32,838 nt of DNA from Firmicutes bacterium CAG:170. GTDB lineage: Bacteria; Bacillota; Clostridia; Oscillospirales; Oscillospiraceae. Within the stretch, counting starts at the first letter, position 1. Each line of letters begins with the position of its first letter. Positions 14,896 to 24,705 of this stretch are shown piece by piece. The notes beneath the pieces are model-generated. The model was not told the DNA's origin, did not search any database, and saw nothing but the letters and a program-made list of their open reading frames with translations. The stretch is from contig FR887101.1 in NCBI GenBank assembly GCA_000436735.1, positions 1 through 32,838 on the forward strand. The letters run 5' to 3'. A program made the translations under genes and the position numbers.

Positions 14896-16527
14896 TCACC
14901 AAAGCATCGTCATATAGACAATATTTGCTGTCGCGATCTGTCCCCAATGCGTGGCGACCGGCTCTGCGCAGCGCTTTCCGTGATCGAAGAAATCAAGCTG
15001 CGCTGCTTCCAGTTCTTCCAACCGGTCGAGCCGTCCGGCGCAGTAATCCTCCAATCGCGCACGGCAGGTCTTTACTCTCTGCATCAGACCGCCGAGCCGG
15101 ATGTCCTGCACGTCAAAGCCATGCGGCTTGTTTTCCTGCATCCACTGTGCCCGATAAGCATCATGGAAACGTTCCAGACGCGCAAGCGTCTCGTCAAGCT
15201 TTGCAAGCATGGCGCAAAGCGCTGTCTTATCTCCTGTGCGGTACGCCTCGTGGATTCGGACACCGAGTTCTGCCTTGATCTCCAGCACCCGGCACAGCGC
15301 GCCGAGCGTCCGGAACAGATAGCCCCACTCCGGCAGCGTTTGCAGTGCTTCCAGCTTTTCGGCGCAAGCGCCGAACTGTGCCCCTTCGCTGGGCAAAACA
15401 GTTTTGTCCATCATGCCCATAAACGGATCATTATACAGCAGGAATTTATCCAGATTCCGAACGTTGTCGTCAAGGCCGTTGCGCGTTCCGGGCAGATCTA
15501 GCTGCATGAAATCGTCGAAGGCTGCACCGAAGCGCTGCGCAAAATGCGCCTTGATCGTTTCGTCATCGGTTTCGCCCTTCGCAAGCTCCGAAGCATAGAA
15601 CAGCGACGGCAGGAGCATAAACGGGGAGCATTCCCCGCCGTCGTCGCCCCACATAGTCAGAAATACGTCCTGCACGCCATGCTCCCGGCAGCTTGCAAGC
15701 GCTGCTTTTGTGATCTTCATGCTGTAGCCGTTGTGCGGGGCATAGCCTGTCCACTTCCACAGGCCGCCTGCGAACCATGTGCCGGGCTTCAGCTTCTGAT
15801 GTGCCTCGATCATGCCGTCATAGTGCGCTTCATCCGCCGAATAATAATCCCAGTAGATAAGTTCCACGTTTGCCGGTATCTTTTCACGCACAGATTCGTC
15901 GATCTGTGCGTTTTTGGCGTAATACTGTCCGCCGGTCGCCAGCTTAAAGAACATATCCGACCAGATCAGGAAGCGGAAGCCATATGTTTCGCCGATTTCA
16001 CATACGCGCTGCAAATGCGCAAGCAACGCCTGTGAGCGGTTGCAGTCGCCGTGCTGGTTGTAATACCGGCCGCGCGCGAACATCTCCGCCTCGTCCATAC
16101 CGAGATGGATCGTCCGGCAGGAGAGCGACGCGGCAAGGCTTCGGAACATATGGTCAATGAGCGTATACACCCGCTCGTCGCCCGCCAGCAGAATATCATC
16201 CGTGTCAAAATGCGGCCAGTATTCCGGCCAGCGCTTGATGGCGTACAGATGCGCCAGCGTCTGGATGCAGGGCATGATCGTCATACCGCGCTCGTTGGCA
16301 TATGCGTCCAGTTCACGCAGCTCCGCCTGTGAATAACGTCCGCGCATATAGCCAAAATACGGCTCGTCCGGTACCTCATAGGTGTCTTCTGTGTATAAAA
16401 GCAGGGTGTTGTATCCGAGGCTTGCCGTGAGATCGACCCACTTTTTGAGCGCGTGCAGATTCGGCACAGCGTTTCTCGAACAGTCGAGCATGGTTCCAAA
16501 TGTGCGGAACGGTGTGGAATTATCCAT
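14896..16527 (-). CDS. GH20 (GH20C-like) beta-N-acetylhexosaminidase
   Basis: A 543-residue cytoplasmic exo-hydrolase that releases terminal beta-GlcNAc or GalNAc. The TIM barrel shows the GH20 Asp-Glu pair in HLGMDEAEMF (Asp145, Glu146), plus YTEDTYEVPDEPYFGYMRG, IMPCIQTLAHL, LIWSDMFF, VELIYWDYYS and TMWGDDGGE. These match what I know of the streptococcal GH20C type, with a helical C-terminal domain ending in a DVQDIRLGGLMQR-like motif. Unlike that protein it lacks the N-terminal domain of roughly 80 residues before the barrel: the sequence starts almost at the first barrel strand (TFGTMLDCSRNAVP). The ATG at 16527 has AAGGAG at good spacing. It lies between the giant surface protein and GH78. 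Catalysis uses the substrate acetamido group (family knowledge). Confidence 0.9.
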   Translation of the reverse strand: MDNSTPFRTFGTMLDCSRNAVPNLHALKKWVDLTASLGYNTLLLYTEDTYEVPDEPYFGYMRGRYSQAELRELDAYANERGMTIMPCIQTLAHLYAIKRWPEYWPHFDTDDILLAGDERVYTLIDHMFRSLAASLSCRTIHLGMDEAEMFARGRYYNQHGDCNRSQALLAHLQRVCEIGETYGFRFLIWSDMFFKLATGGQYYAKNAQIDESVREKIPANVELIYWDYYSADEAHYDGMIEAHQKLKPGTWFAGGLWKWTGYAPHNGYSMKITKAALASCREHGVQDVFLTMWGDDGGECSPFMLLPSLFYASELAKGETDDETIKAHFAQRFGAAFDDFMQLDLPGTRNGLDDNVRNLDKFLLYNDPFMGMMDKTVLPSEGAQFGACAEKLEALQTLPEWGYLFRTLGALCRVLEIKAELGVRIHEAYRTGDKTALCAMLAKLDETLARLERFHDAYRAQWMQENKPHGFDVQDIRLGGLMQRVKTCRARLEDYCAGRLDRLEELEAAQLDFFDHGKRCAEPVATHWGQIATANIVYMTMLW

Positions 16528-16596
16528 AATGATGGCTCCTTTTCAGATATATCTATCATTTCAGCAGTTTTTTGCTGATTGTATGCAAATCTGGGT

Positions 16597-16625
16597 GCTG
16601 CGCCCTGCAAACAGCAGGGCGCAGC
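16597..16625 (-). terminator. 12-bp hairpin between surface protein and GH20 gene
   Basis: GCTGCGCCCTGC (16597-16608) pairs with GCAGGGCGCAGC (16614-16625) around 5 bases. On the minus strand it is followed by ACCCAGATTTG, a poor T-tract. It may reduce downstream expression or protect the mRNA end rather than end transcription fully. Confidence 0.55.
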
Positions 16626-16639
16626 TGGTTATATGGGGA

Positions 16640-19600
16640 TTACTTAATGTAAGCCTTGCAGAACAGCATCAGAACCTGTGCGATCTGCGCGCGGCTTGCG
16701 GGCGCGCATGGGGTCAGGGTATTGCCGGAAAGGAAGTTCATTCCGACTGCCCACTGCATGGCGGGCTTTGCGTATGCGCTGACAGCGCTGCCGTCCGTGA
16801 ACGAATCGAGCGAAGCGGACTTCGAGACGTTATACCCCTTATTTTCCGCATAGCGATACAGAATGGTAATCAACTGTTCCAGACTGAGCGTGGCGTTCGG
16901 TGCAAATTTTCCATTTCCGACGCCGTTGACAACACCGGTTTCTGCTGCCCAATCAACAGCTGTGCGGTACCAGTCCGCCGTCAGATCTGTAAAGTTGCTT
17001 TTCAGCGCGGCAGGCTCCTTTTCCATGCGCCAGAGGATCGTGACCATCATTGCGCGCGTCATTGCCGCGTCGGGAGAGAACGTAGATGCGCTGGTTCCGT
17101 TCATCAGGCCCTTTTCCGTGACATAGCGCACAGCTTCATAATAACTGCTCGAATCAGTGATATCCTGGTAGGGATTCTTCCAGGCACTCTGTCCGCCGGA
17201 CGGCAGTATAGGAAGAATCGGCTTCGGTTCAGGATCGGGGTCGGGATCGGGCTTGGGGCTGGTATCGATGTTCGAGAACGGCAGAAGCGTCATGTCGTGC
17301 GTCATCGGATACATGCCGAAGAAACCACTTCCTGTAATTGGACTGTCTGCATCAATTACGTCGAAGACCTTGTTGCCGTCAATATACAGGAACAGACGCA
17401 CGCCGGTGGGCACATCGATTGCGCCGGTCTTGATGCTATGACGGATATCAGATGTATAGAATTTGTTTTCCACATCGCCGTAAACCGGGTCATAGCCCTC
17501 GATCGTACCGATCAGCATCGTGCGGTTCCCGTTTACCCATTTCTGAAGCTCAATGGCATCCTGCTTGAATACAATGTGGTACATCGTACCGAGCGTGGAA
17601 TATGGGTCCTGCATCCGCAGGGCATACCCCGTCCAGTCGTTTCCATCCAGAGCGGACTGCATATCAAACTCCAAAATAGCATCGTTGGAAATACGATCTC
17701 CAATATAGGCGCTGAAACTCTTGGCCGGCGTAAAGAGCGCACCGCCGTTTTCAGCCTCGGCAGGCTCCTGTGTCCAGTCGCTGCGTGCGGCGATGGCCGC
17801 GTCCAGCGTCGTTTCCGTACCGACCAGCGGGCCATCCGCCGTTACATCGCAGGTAACAGTGACCGTCCACGCGATGGTATCTGTGCCGTCAGTAAACGTA
17901 TAGACAACGGGAGATGTGAAGTTTTGGCGGCTGCCGGAGGCCTTGTCGCAGGTGAAGCCGGGAGCCATCGTGAAATTACCGGCAAGCGATGTGCGGTCAG
18001 TGCTTTCCGGCATGAGAATATTTGCGGTATGCGCCAGCTTGTCATATTGCGTGTTGCCGATCTGACTAGGAATTGTAAATGTAAGCAGGCCGGCTGGTTT
18101 TTCAAAGTAGTATGCCTCGCCGTCCGGATACTGCATCAATGTCACATTGTGCTTCTCTGCAATACCCATGCGGACACCGTCTTTCACGCTTGGATCTGTT
18201 AGACCCGCATTGTTGATAATAGCCTGTGCAGCGGGGTATTGACTGAAATCACCGCCCTCAACATAGGTGTTGTTCTCCTGACGGATATTTACGCCGCTGT
18301 CCCAGGAACGGTTCACAGAATAGAAGTTGTCGTGCCAGTAGCAGTCCTTGATGTTGGTCGTCCAGATCTTCTGCCACCAGTAAACGCCGTCGCCGACAAC
18401 GTTGTTGTACAGTTCCATACCGGTCGAACCCTCGTCCGTGTACAGGCCGGCATCCTTGTCGTACAGGCCATCGCTGTGGTGGTGTAGATAGTTGCCAAAC
18501 ACCTTTGTACCTTCCTGCAGGCCAAGCGAATAGAAGCTGCCGCCGTCATGGATGGTCTTGCCGGTATCATGGATGTAGTTGTTGGAAACGGTGTTGTTTC
18601 CGGAGCAGGGAGCGTTTTTCCAGTCCCAGCCCCAGCCAAGCGAAATACCAGTATACGTTGTGTAGCAGACCTCGTTATGGTCAATCACGGTATCAGAGGT
18701 ATACAGCGCACAGATGGCGCTTGAGCCGAAGATGTCCAGACCAGTGCGCGTGATATAGTTATTGCGCACAACAACGCCCGTTACATCCGTGCCCGGATCG
18801 CAATATCCGTGATTATGGCCGGTGTTATTGCCGATAAAGATACCGGAACTGGAAATGTCGTGGATTGCACTGTTTGTAATGGCGCAATCAGAACTACCAT
18901 TGCCGATGCGGATGCCGCCGCCGCCCAAATTGCACAATTCACTGTTTGTAATGGTGATATTCTTTGCCGCGTGTGTTTCAATCGCGCCGGGTACATCTCC
19001 CCAAACGCCATTGTGCTGGGCATACGTACCGGACTGTGCATCATTGTAGCCAATTTCATTCGGCGTCAGCCAAGAAGTATCTTCAAATTTCACACCGTCA
19101 AATGTGATATTTTCGGTTCCCTCAAAGACCAGAAGCTGCTCCGTCACCGGCAGAGTCGCCGACTTGCCATCCATGCTTCCGTCTGGCTTATAATAAAGCT
19201 TGCTTTCGCTGCGGTTAAGATACCATTCGCCGGGCTGGTCGATAAATTCATACGCGTTTTCTATCCATGTGATGCGGTCGGAATAGGCCGTGCTTTGGAG
19301 CGATGTGAGCCAATCCGTATCAAGATAGATCTCCGTACCGTCAGCAGACACACCGCTATTTCGGAAGATGCGGTGCTGCCACCAGCGCAGGATGTTGATC
19401 TCAATATCCGCAGTGTTTTTAAAGTTTTTCAATCCAAAACTCTCCGGAACAGCGTAACCAAGATGCTCCAGATTATCATAGTACATTCCGTTGATGGCAT
19501 GCTCTGCGGCATAGGTCTTATCGCTGTTATCGTGCAGCGCCGCAATACCGGATGGCGTACACGTTTCACTGCTACTCACCTGCACATAAATCACGCGCCC

Positions 19601-22084
19601 TATGTCAATGAAATCGGTCGGTGCATAAGCCTCCAGTTCAGTTAGTCGGAAATAAAGCGGCAACCCCTCCTGCTGTCCATCCAGATCGCGAACCTGAATA
19701 CGCAATTTGCTGGCGGAAACCGGTGCAAATGTAAACAACCGAGAGGTTGTTTCGCCCCAGTCATACCCTTTCAACTGCCTGCACGTCGTCCAATTCTGAC
19801 CATCTTCGGAAGCAAGAATGGAAAAGTCAACCGGTTTATTATAGGTCTCTTGAATACTGATCTGCACGCCGCCAACCGTCACTGCTGTTCCGTCATCTGT
19901 CACTGAAACGTCTACCCACGGTGCAAGCTCACCGCCGTTTGCAGCAAGCCAAGGCCTCAGGAGGCTGTCCGAAGAGATAAATGTCTGCACATCATCGTCA
20001 ACAAGATTATTCAGCGGATATGTATAGTTTGTGTAATCCTGTAGTGCGCCGCCATTGATCTGATAAATCGGGCTGACACATCCGGGCTTTAGCAAATCGT
20101 TCGACGTATCAACCGAAATCGTCTGCGCTACGCCATACGCCTCCAACTCGCTGAGCTGAAAGTAGTAGCTCTCATCCTCAACAAGCTTTTCGAGATTGTG
20201 CGCGACAAAACGCAAGCGGGCAGCCTGTAGCGGTTGGAACGTGAACATAGCAGCGGTCTTTTCCTCGCTCCAATCGTAGTTGTCTTCGTTCACAACTGTC
20301 TTCCATGTCACACCGTCTACAGAAGTCTGGATTTCAAAGTCATTCGGCACAACACGCGGACGAACGGCAACGCGTACCGCGCCAAGTTGCACAGCAGAGC
20401 CGTTATCGCTCAGTCGCACCTCAACCCACGGCGAGAGACTGCCACCGTTGCCAAGCAGCCACTCCGGCTGATACGGTTTGGAGGTGATAAAGCTATAGGC
20501 GCTGCTATTGCCGTCCACCAGCGCGTCCAGCGGGAATGTTCCGACTTCATCATAGTTATAGGATTCCTTGTTGGGGTTGTTATGGAAGATGCCCTCTACA
20601 CATCCAGGGTGCAGCAAATTTGTCGTGTAGTCTATTTCGGCGGGCTCACTGCTGCCGGACTTGGGCGCAAACGCTGCAAATTCCGCAACACGGAGTGCGT
20701 ATTCCTTGCCGTCGTCACTCTCTGTGCCGGGCGTTTCCTCGCCATTTGCAATTTTTGTAGCGTGCAAGCGAACTTTTTTCGCCTCACACGGGCTAAAAAT
20801 GAAGACAGCCGACCGACTCTGTGACCAATCGAACGCTGTTTCGCTGTGAACGATTGTCCAGTCCGTGTTGCCGGGATCATTCGACTGTGAAATTTCGATT
20901 GTAAAATCTACGGGTTGATTGATGGCGTCAACCGCGATTCGAATTGCTGCAATCTCTGCGTTCTGTCCGTTCTGGCTGATATTTGTACTGAGCCATGGGT
21001 AAACGCCCTCGACTTCGATCTGCTGGCGATAATACCCGCCTGTTGTAACGACGGTGTCCGGATTGTTGTCAAACAGGTTCGCGCTGCCATAGCCGGTTTG
21101 ATTCAGCCAGTTCCAGTCATGATTTTCGTTGTGCCCCAGAACCTCAACAGCAGTCATCAGGTTGGTGTCATAATCAACAACAACCTCCGAGAGATCTGTA
21201 TTGCTGCCGGTTTTCAGACCCGTTTCCAGTTCGGAAATGGCCAACATATACCGGCCAGGGTTCGTCCTGCTCGCAGTGCCGAGCTTTGTTGCATTTAGCT
21301 TAATATAGCGTGCCTGAGCCGGTGCAAAGTTGAATGTTGCAGCGGTAGCAACCACAGGCGACTCATATCCGGTTTGTTCACACTGCACCGTCCAAGCTGT
21401 GCCATCCTCTGAGGTTTCAACTGTAAAGTCCTGCGGAAATCCGGCCGCACGGCCGTTTTTATCCGCCTGTATGGACGAATATGCGGTCAGATAGTTGACA
21501 CTGCGTACTTTTCCGAGATCGAGAACCAGATACTCATTTGCTTCCTGCGTCGTAACGGCAGGAGACATATAACCCTTTGTGCCGAACAGCGTCCAGTCTG
21601 TGGGAGACTGTTCCGTCATGGCGCGGGTCTGATGCTCGCCGTCCACATAGAACTGACGCGAATTGACTGCCGCAGCCGGAACGTCGGCGACATAAATGTT
21701 CTTCTGTGCGTCATATATCGTCCAGCCGGTGATGGGCGTGCCGCCGGAAATGACCGGAACCTCGCCGGAAACGGCCTTATATGTGATGACATGGCCGTTC
21801 TTGCCAGAGTCGGCAGAGGTGAACGTGATCGCATTGCTGACACGATAGGTTCCGCCGTGCAGCCATACCGTCACATCACCGCCTGCACTCAGTGCTGCGG
21901 CAGCGGCTTTCGCCTTTTCAATCGTCTGGAAGGGAGCCGCCTGCGTACCGGCAGCGCTGTCGCTGCCGTTGACCGGATCGACCCAGAGCGCCTGCGCATC
22001 TGCGGCATAGGCGGTTATACCGAGCCCGGCAAATACGCTGACAAGCATGACAAGCGCCAGGAACAGGGAAATTGCTTTTTTCAT
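16640..22084 (-). CDS. Giant SLH-anchored beta-helix carbohydrate-active protein with four F5/8 type C modules
   Basis: A secreted 1814-residue protein. Order of parts: a signal peptide (residues 1-28, ending AYAADA); the beginning of a right-handed beta-helix fold (WVDPVNGSDSAAGTQAAPFQ, then VDGEHQTRAM near 150); four tandem F5/8 type C (discoidin-like) modules (about 180-825) with repeated signatures such as PVDF-x-I and ELEAYA; and the main beta-helix (about 890-1300; RWWQHRIFRNSGV, NITITNSELCNLGGGGIRIG). Then come an Ig-like stretch, a laminin-G-like domain (about 1435-1608), a PDPDPDPEPKP linker, and three SLH domains (about 1635-1814; FTDLTADWYRTAVDWA). The layout resembles GH141-type fucosidase/xylanase proteins, but the catalytic residues cannot be fixed by eye. 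It is likely attached to the cell-wall polymer and cleaves or binds the polysaccharide outside. The ATG at 22084 follows GGAGAG. Confidence 0.9.
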   Translation of the reverse strand: MKKAISLFLALVMLVSVFAGLGITAYAADAQALWVDPVNGSDSAAGTQAAPFQTIEKAKAAAAALSAGGDVTVWLHGGTYRVSNAITFTSADSGKNGHVITYKAVSGEVPVISGGTPITGWTIYDAQKNIYVADVPAAAVNSRQFYVDGEHQTRAMTEQSPTDWTLFGTKGYMSPAVTTQEANEYLVLDLGKVRSVNYLTAYSSIQADKNGRAAGFPQDFTVETSEDGTAWTVQCEQTGYESPVVATAATFNFAPAQARYIKLNATKLGTASRTNPGRYMLAISELETGLKTGSNTDLSEVVVDYDTNLMTAVEVLGHNENHDWNWLNQTGYGSANLFDNNPDTVVTTGGYYRQQIEVEGVYPWLSTNISQNGQNAEIAAIRIAVDAINQPVDFTIEISQSNDPGNTDWTIVHSETAFDWSQSRSAVFIFSPCEAKKVRLHATKIANGEETPGTESDDGKEYALRVAEFAAFAPKSGSSEPAEIDYTTNLLHPGCVEGIFHNNPNKESYNYDEVGTFPLDALVDGNSSAYSFITSKPYQPEWLLGNGGSLSPWVEVRLSDNGSAVQLGAVRVAVRPRVVPNDFEIQTSVDGVTWKTVVNEDNYDWSEEKTAAMFTFQPLQAARLRFVAHNLEKLVEDESYYFQLSELEAYGVAQTISVDTSNDLLKPGCVSPIYQINGGALQDYTNYTYPLNNLVDDDVQTFISSDSLLRPWLAANGGELAPWVDVSVTDDGTAVTVGGVQISIQETYNKPVDFSILASEDGQNWTTCRQLKGYDWGETTSRLFTFAPVSASKLRIQVRDLDGQQEGLPLYFRLTELEAYAPTDFIDIGRVIYVQVSSSETCTPSGIAALHDNSDKTYAAEHAINGMYYDNLEHLGYAVPESFGLKNFKNTADIEINILRWWQHRIFRNSGVSADGTEIYLDTDWLTSLQSTAYSDRITWIENAYEFIDQPGEWYLNRSESKLYYKPDGSMDGKSATLPVTEQLLVFEGTENITFDGVKFEDTSWLTPNEIGYNDAQSGTYAQHNGVWGDVPGAIETHAAKNITITNSELCNLGGGGIRIGNGSSDCAITNSAIHDISSSGIFIGNNTGHNHGYCDPGTDVTGVVVRNNYITRTGLDIFGSSAICALYTSDTVIDHNEVCYTTYTGISLGWGWDWKNAPCSGNNTVSNNYIHDTGKTIHDGGSFYSLGLQEGTKVFGNYLHHHSDGLYDKDAGLYTDEGSTGMELYNNVVGDGVYWWQKIWTTNIKDCYWHDNFYSVNRSWDSGVNIRQENNTYVEGGDFSQYPAAQAIINNAGLTDPSVKDGVRMGIAEKHNVTLMQYPDGEAYYFEKPAGLLTFTIPSQIGNTQYDKLAHTANILMPESTDRTSLAGNFTMAPGFTCDKASGSRQNFTSPVVYTFTDGTDTIAWTVTVTCDVTADGPLVGTETTLDAAIAARSDWTQEPAEAENGGALFTPAKSFSAYIGDRISNDAILEFDMQSALDGNDWTGYALRMQDPYSTLGTMYHIVFKQDAIELQKWVNGNRTMLIGTIEGYDPVYGDVENKFYTSDIRHSIKTGAIDVPTGVRLFLYIDGNKVFDVIDADSPITGSGFFGMYPMTHDMTLLPFSNIDTSPKPDPDPDPEPKPILPILPSGGQSAWKNPYQDITDSSSYYEAVRYVTEKGLMNGTSASTFSPDAAMTRAMMVTILWRMEKEPAALKSNFTDLTADWYRTAVDWAAETGVVNGVGNGKFAPNATLSLEQLITILYRYAENKGYNVSKSASLDSFTDGSAVSAYAKPAMQWAVGMNFLSGNTLTPCAPASRAQIAQVLMLFCKAYIK

Positions 22085-22122
22085 GGCATAATCTCTCCAT
22101 CCTCAAAGAATTTGCATACAAA

Positions 22123-22162
22123 ACGGGCAGGATGAGGCAATGAGATGGCTCATCCTGCCCGT
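22123..22162 (-). terminator. Terminator after the binding-protein gene
   Basis: ACGGGCAGGATGAG (22123-22136) pairs perfectly with CTCATCCTGCCCGT (22149-22162). On the minus strand it is followed by TTTTG, 38 bases after the binding-protein stop. It should leave more binding protein than downstream enzymes, a common pattern in transporter operons. No separate promoter for the 1814-residue protein is clear in the gap. Confidence 0.8.
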
Positions 22163-22200
22163 CCTTCAGTCAGACTAAAAATCCTGATGGGGTCGTTTAT

Positions 22201-23772
22201 TTACTTGGTTGCCAGCCATGCGTCGATCTGGGACTGCATTTCGGCAATGATCTGGTCAACGCCGGCGTCCTTCAGAGCGGCGTTGAACGCTTCGAGCGTG
22301 CTGTCAACATCGACTGCGCCGCAGTTGAGAGCGGGCAGATACTCTTCGGCGACAGCGGAGCACTGCGCGATCTGGGTTGCAACAGGCTCGGAGTCGAATG
22401 CGAAGCCGAGGATGCAGGAGGCCTGCGCGTTGGCGTTGATCTCGGCAGTTTCCGGCCAGGTACCAACCTGAGAAGCGTCGGTGTAGTACTCGTTGAAGAC
22501 GTTGCCGACGAGGAAGCTCAGCATGCCGGGATAGTCGCTGATGGGCTTGATGAGGCCGTCAGCCTTGTCGCCGACGAATTCATAGTCCGTGCCCTCAATG
22601 CCGTGGCAGATGAGGTTCAGGACTTCGGGATCGGAGTCAAGGAGGTTGATGAACGCGACAGCGCGCTCGACGTTCTTGGAGGTTGCGGAGACAGCGGTGA
22701 TCGTCGCCTGCACAGCGCCGGTCGTCATGGCGCAGTCGCCGAAGGCAATGCCGGTGATGTCATAGCCGCGAAGCTGACCTTCGGTGATGTCGCCGCCGGG
22801 CTTGTGCGCCGGGTCGGTGTCGATCGCACGGATGTCATTCTCACCTACAGAGTCAGCACCGGTAACGGCGTCTGTCGGAAAGTAGCCCGCCAGATTCCAC
22901 TCGCGCATCTTTTCACACAGAGCCTTGAATTCTTCAGACTCAAACTGGTTGAAGACAACGGGAGTTTCGGCAGCATAGTAAACAACACCCGGCGTCGTAT
23001 TGGAAACGATCACATCATAGCCAAGATAGTTGACCATATTTTCATAAATAAGATGACCGTAATTATAAATCACAACGGCATCCGGCTCACTGGCTTTGAT
23101 GGTCGCAGCATACTCGTCCAGATCGTCGAGCGTCTTGACAGTGCTGGGATCGAAGCCGTACTTGTTCAGAAGCTCGGTGTTGAAGCGGATACCGGTCTGA
23201 CGGACATAGATCTGCTGAAGCGGAATTCCGTAGAGCTTGCCGTTTACACGGATTGCATCCCAGACAGCGCTGTTGAGATCAGCGACAACGTCAGGAGCGT
23301 ACTTATCCAGAACGTCCTGCGTCAACTCGGCATAAGCGCCCTTCGCAACGGCGGGCAGATACGGGTTCCATGCGCCGGTGAAGCAGATATCAAATTCCTC
23401 GCCAGCCGTGAACTTCATGTTCATCTTCTCGGTGTACTCGCCGAGGGGGATCATCTCGAACTCGATCTTGGCGTTGATTTTTTCCTTTGTGATCTCGTTG
23501 AGTTTCTCATTGATGGCCTCAAAGCCGGGGAAGCTGTCCTGCAGCGCGGGGAATGCCCAGTGCAGCGTGACTTCTTCTGCGAAGGGATCGTCGTCGGCAG
23601 GCGTCTCAGCCGGAGCTTCCGTGTTAGTGTTCTCTTCGTTTGCGGCGGGCTTGTCCGCAGGAGTTTCGGCGGGCGTGTCGGTCGCCGGAGTGTTGGTCTC
23701 CGTCTTGGCACAGGCGGTGAACATTGCCAGCACCATCACGGCTGCCAGCAGAAGCGCGAGGAACTTTTTCAT
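22201..23772 (-). CDS. ABC transporter extracellular sugar-binding lipoprotein (DUF3502 type)
   Basis: A 523-residue solute-binding protein that captures oligosaccharides outside the membrane. The signal peptide ends in a lipobox (AMFTAC, lipidated Cys21). An acidic Pro/Thr linker follows up to about 65, then the two-lobe family-1 fold (VTLHWAFPALQDSFPGF; GEYTEKMNMKFTAGEEFDIC; NGKLYGIPLQQIYV). The C-terminal part has the signature of DUF3502-type binding proteins (LGFAFDSEPVATQIAQ; EEYLPALNCGAVD; AEMQSQIDAWLA). The ATG at 23772 has AAGGAG at good spacing. It lies 51 bases after the second permease gene and is followed by a strong terminator. Partners are the LplB- and LplC-type permeases upstream. 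Confidence 0.95.
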   Translation of the reverse strand: MKKFLALLLAAVMVLAMFTACAKTETNTPATDTPAETPADKPAANEENTNTEAPAETPADDDPFAEEVTLHWAFPALQDSFPGFEAINEKLNEITKEKINAKIEFEMIPLGEYTEKMNMKFTAGEEFDICFTGAWNPYLPAVAKGAYAELTQDVLDKYAPDVVADLNSAVWDAIRVNGKLYGIPLQQIYVRQTGIRFNTELLNKYGFDPSTVKTLDDLDEYAATIKASEPDAVVIYNYGHLIYENMVNYLGYDVIVSNTTPGVVYYAAETPVVFNQFESEEFKALCEKMREWNLAGYFPTDAVTGADSVGENDIRAIDTDPAHKPGGDITEGQLRGYDITGIAFGDCAMTTGAVQATITAVSATSKNVERAVAFINLLDSDPEVLNLICHGIEGTDYEFVGDKADGLIKPISDYPGMLSFLVGNVFNEYYTDASQVGTWPETAEINANAQASCILGFAFDSEPVATQIAQCSAVAEEYLPALNCGAVDVDSTLEAFNAALKDAGVDQIIAEMQSQIDAWLATK

Positions 23773-23823
23773 TTGTGTTTCTCCTTTTCATTTTTATTAT
23801 GTCATACCGTTCTGTCAATGATT

Positions 23824-24705
23824 TTATTCTTTGACAGATCCGATTGCCATACCCTTGACGAAATATTTTTGGAAGCGAGGGAACACCAGCAGCATCGGCG
23901 CGACTGTCAGCACGCACATTGCCATACGCATGGCCTCGCCCGGAAGCTTTGCGGCTTCTGCACCGAGCAGCCCCGTAGACGCGTTATTCTTGAGAAAGTC
24001 GACCTTTTCCAGCATACGCTGCAAAAGCAGCTGAATCGTCACATAATTGCCGGTATCCATATACATCATGGCCTCGTAGTAAGCATTCCAATAGGCGACG
24101 AACAATGTCAGGCAGATTGTGGCCAACGCAGGCTTTGCAAGCGGGAACATCATGCGCCAGAAGATCTGGTACTCACTTGCACCGTCGATTTTGGCCGATT
24201 CGATCATGCTGTAGGGCAGCTTTTCATAATAGGCACGCATGATGATCGTGTTCATCGCGGAAAACGCGCCCGGCAGAATCAGTACCCAGATGGAATTCTT
24301 CAGATTCAGCAGCTTGACATATGTGATGTACTGCGCCGCCATGCCGCCGCTGAAAAACATCGTAAACGTCACGAACAGTGACAGCACACCGCGCCAGCGG
24401 AACGTTGTGCGTGAGATTGCATAGGCATACAAACTCGTGACCAGACAGCCGATAGCCGTTCCGACAACGCTGACAAAAATCGTGGTGCCGTAAGCCTGCC
24501 AGAGCATCTTACTGTCACGGAACAGATAGGAATAGGCGGAGAAATCCAGATGCTTCGGGATCACGCGGAAGCCGTACTGCTTGATGTCCTCGGCACTGGA
24601 AAGCGACACGGACAGCACACAGAGAAACGGATACAGAATTGCAAGACAGAGCACGATGAAAATCAGATAGATGAACACTGTTCCAATACGGTTTTTCTTT
24701 TTCAT
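23824..24705 (-). CDS. Carbohydrate ABC transporter permease, LplC/MalG type
   Basis: A 293-residue inner-membrane permease with six predicted TM segments, starting at TVFIYLIFIVLCLAILYPF. The ATPase-contacting EAA loop is visible as ESAKIDGASEYQIFWRMMFP. The C-terminal KGMAIGSVKE is typical of the LplC subfamily. Its ATG overlaps the stop of the first permease (TAATG), so translation is coupled. It forms a heterodimeric channel with that permease for sugars delivered by the lipoprotein encoded next. No ATPase gene lies in the cluster; a shared MsmX-type ATPase elsewhere is inferred. Confidence 0.95.
   Translation of the reverse strand: MKKKNRIGTVFIYLIFIVLCLAILYPFLCVLSVSLSSAEDIKQYGFRVIPKHLDFSAYSYLFRDSKMLWQAYGTTIFVSVVGTAIGCLVTSLYAYAISRTTFRWRGVLSLFVTFTMFFSGGMAAQYITYVKLLNLKNSIWVLILPGAFSAMNTIIMRAYYEKLPYSMIESAKIDGASEYQIFWRMMFPLAKPALATICLTLFVAYWNAYYEAMMYMDTGNYVTIQLLLQRMLEKVDFLKNNASTGLLGAEAAKLPGEAMRMAMCVLTVAPMLLVFPRFQKYFVKGMAIGSVKE

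Noticed and set aside
16382..18202. Plus-strand ORF of 606 codons opposite the SLH domains
   Set aside because: It spans two clear minus-strand genes and their intergenic hairpin, with no start signal or domain.
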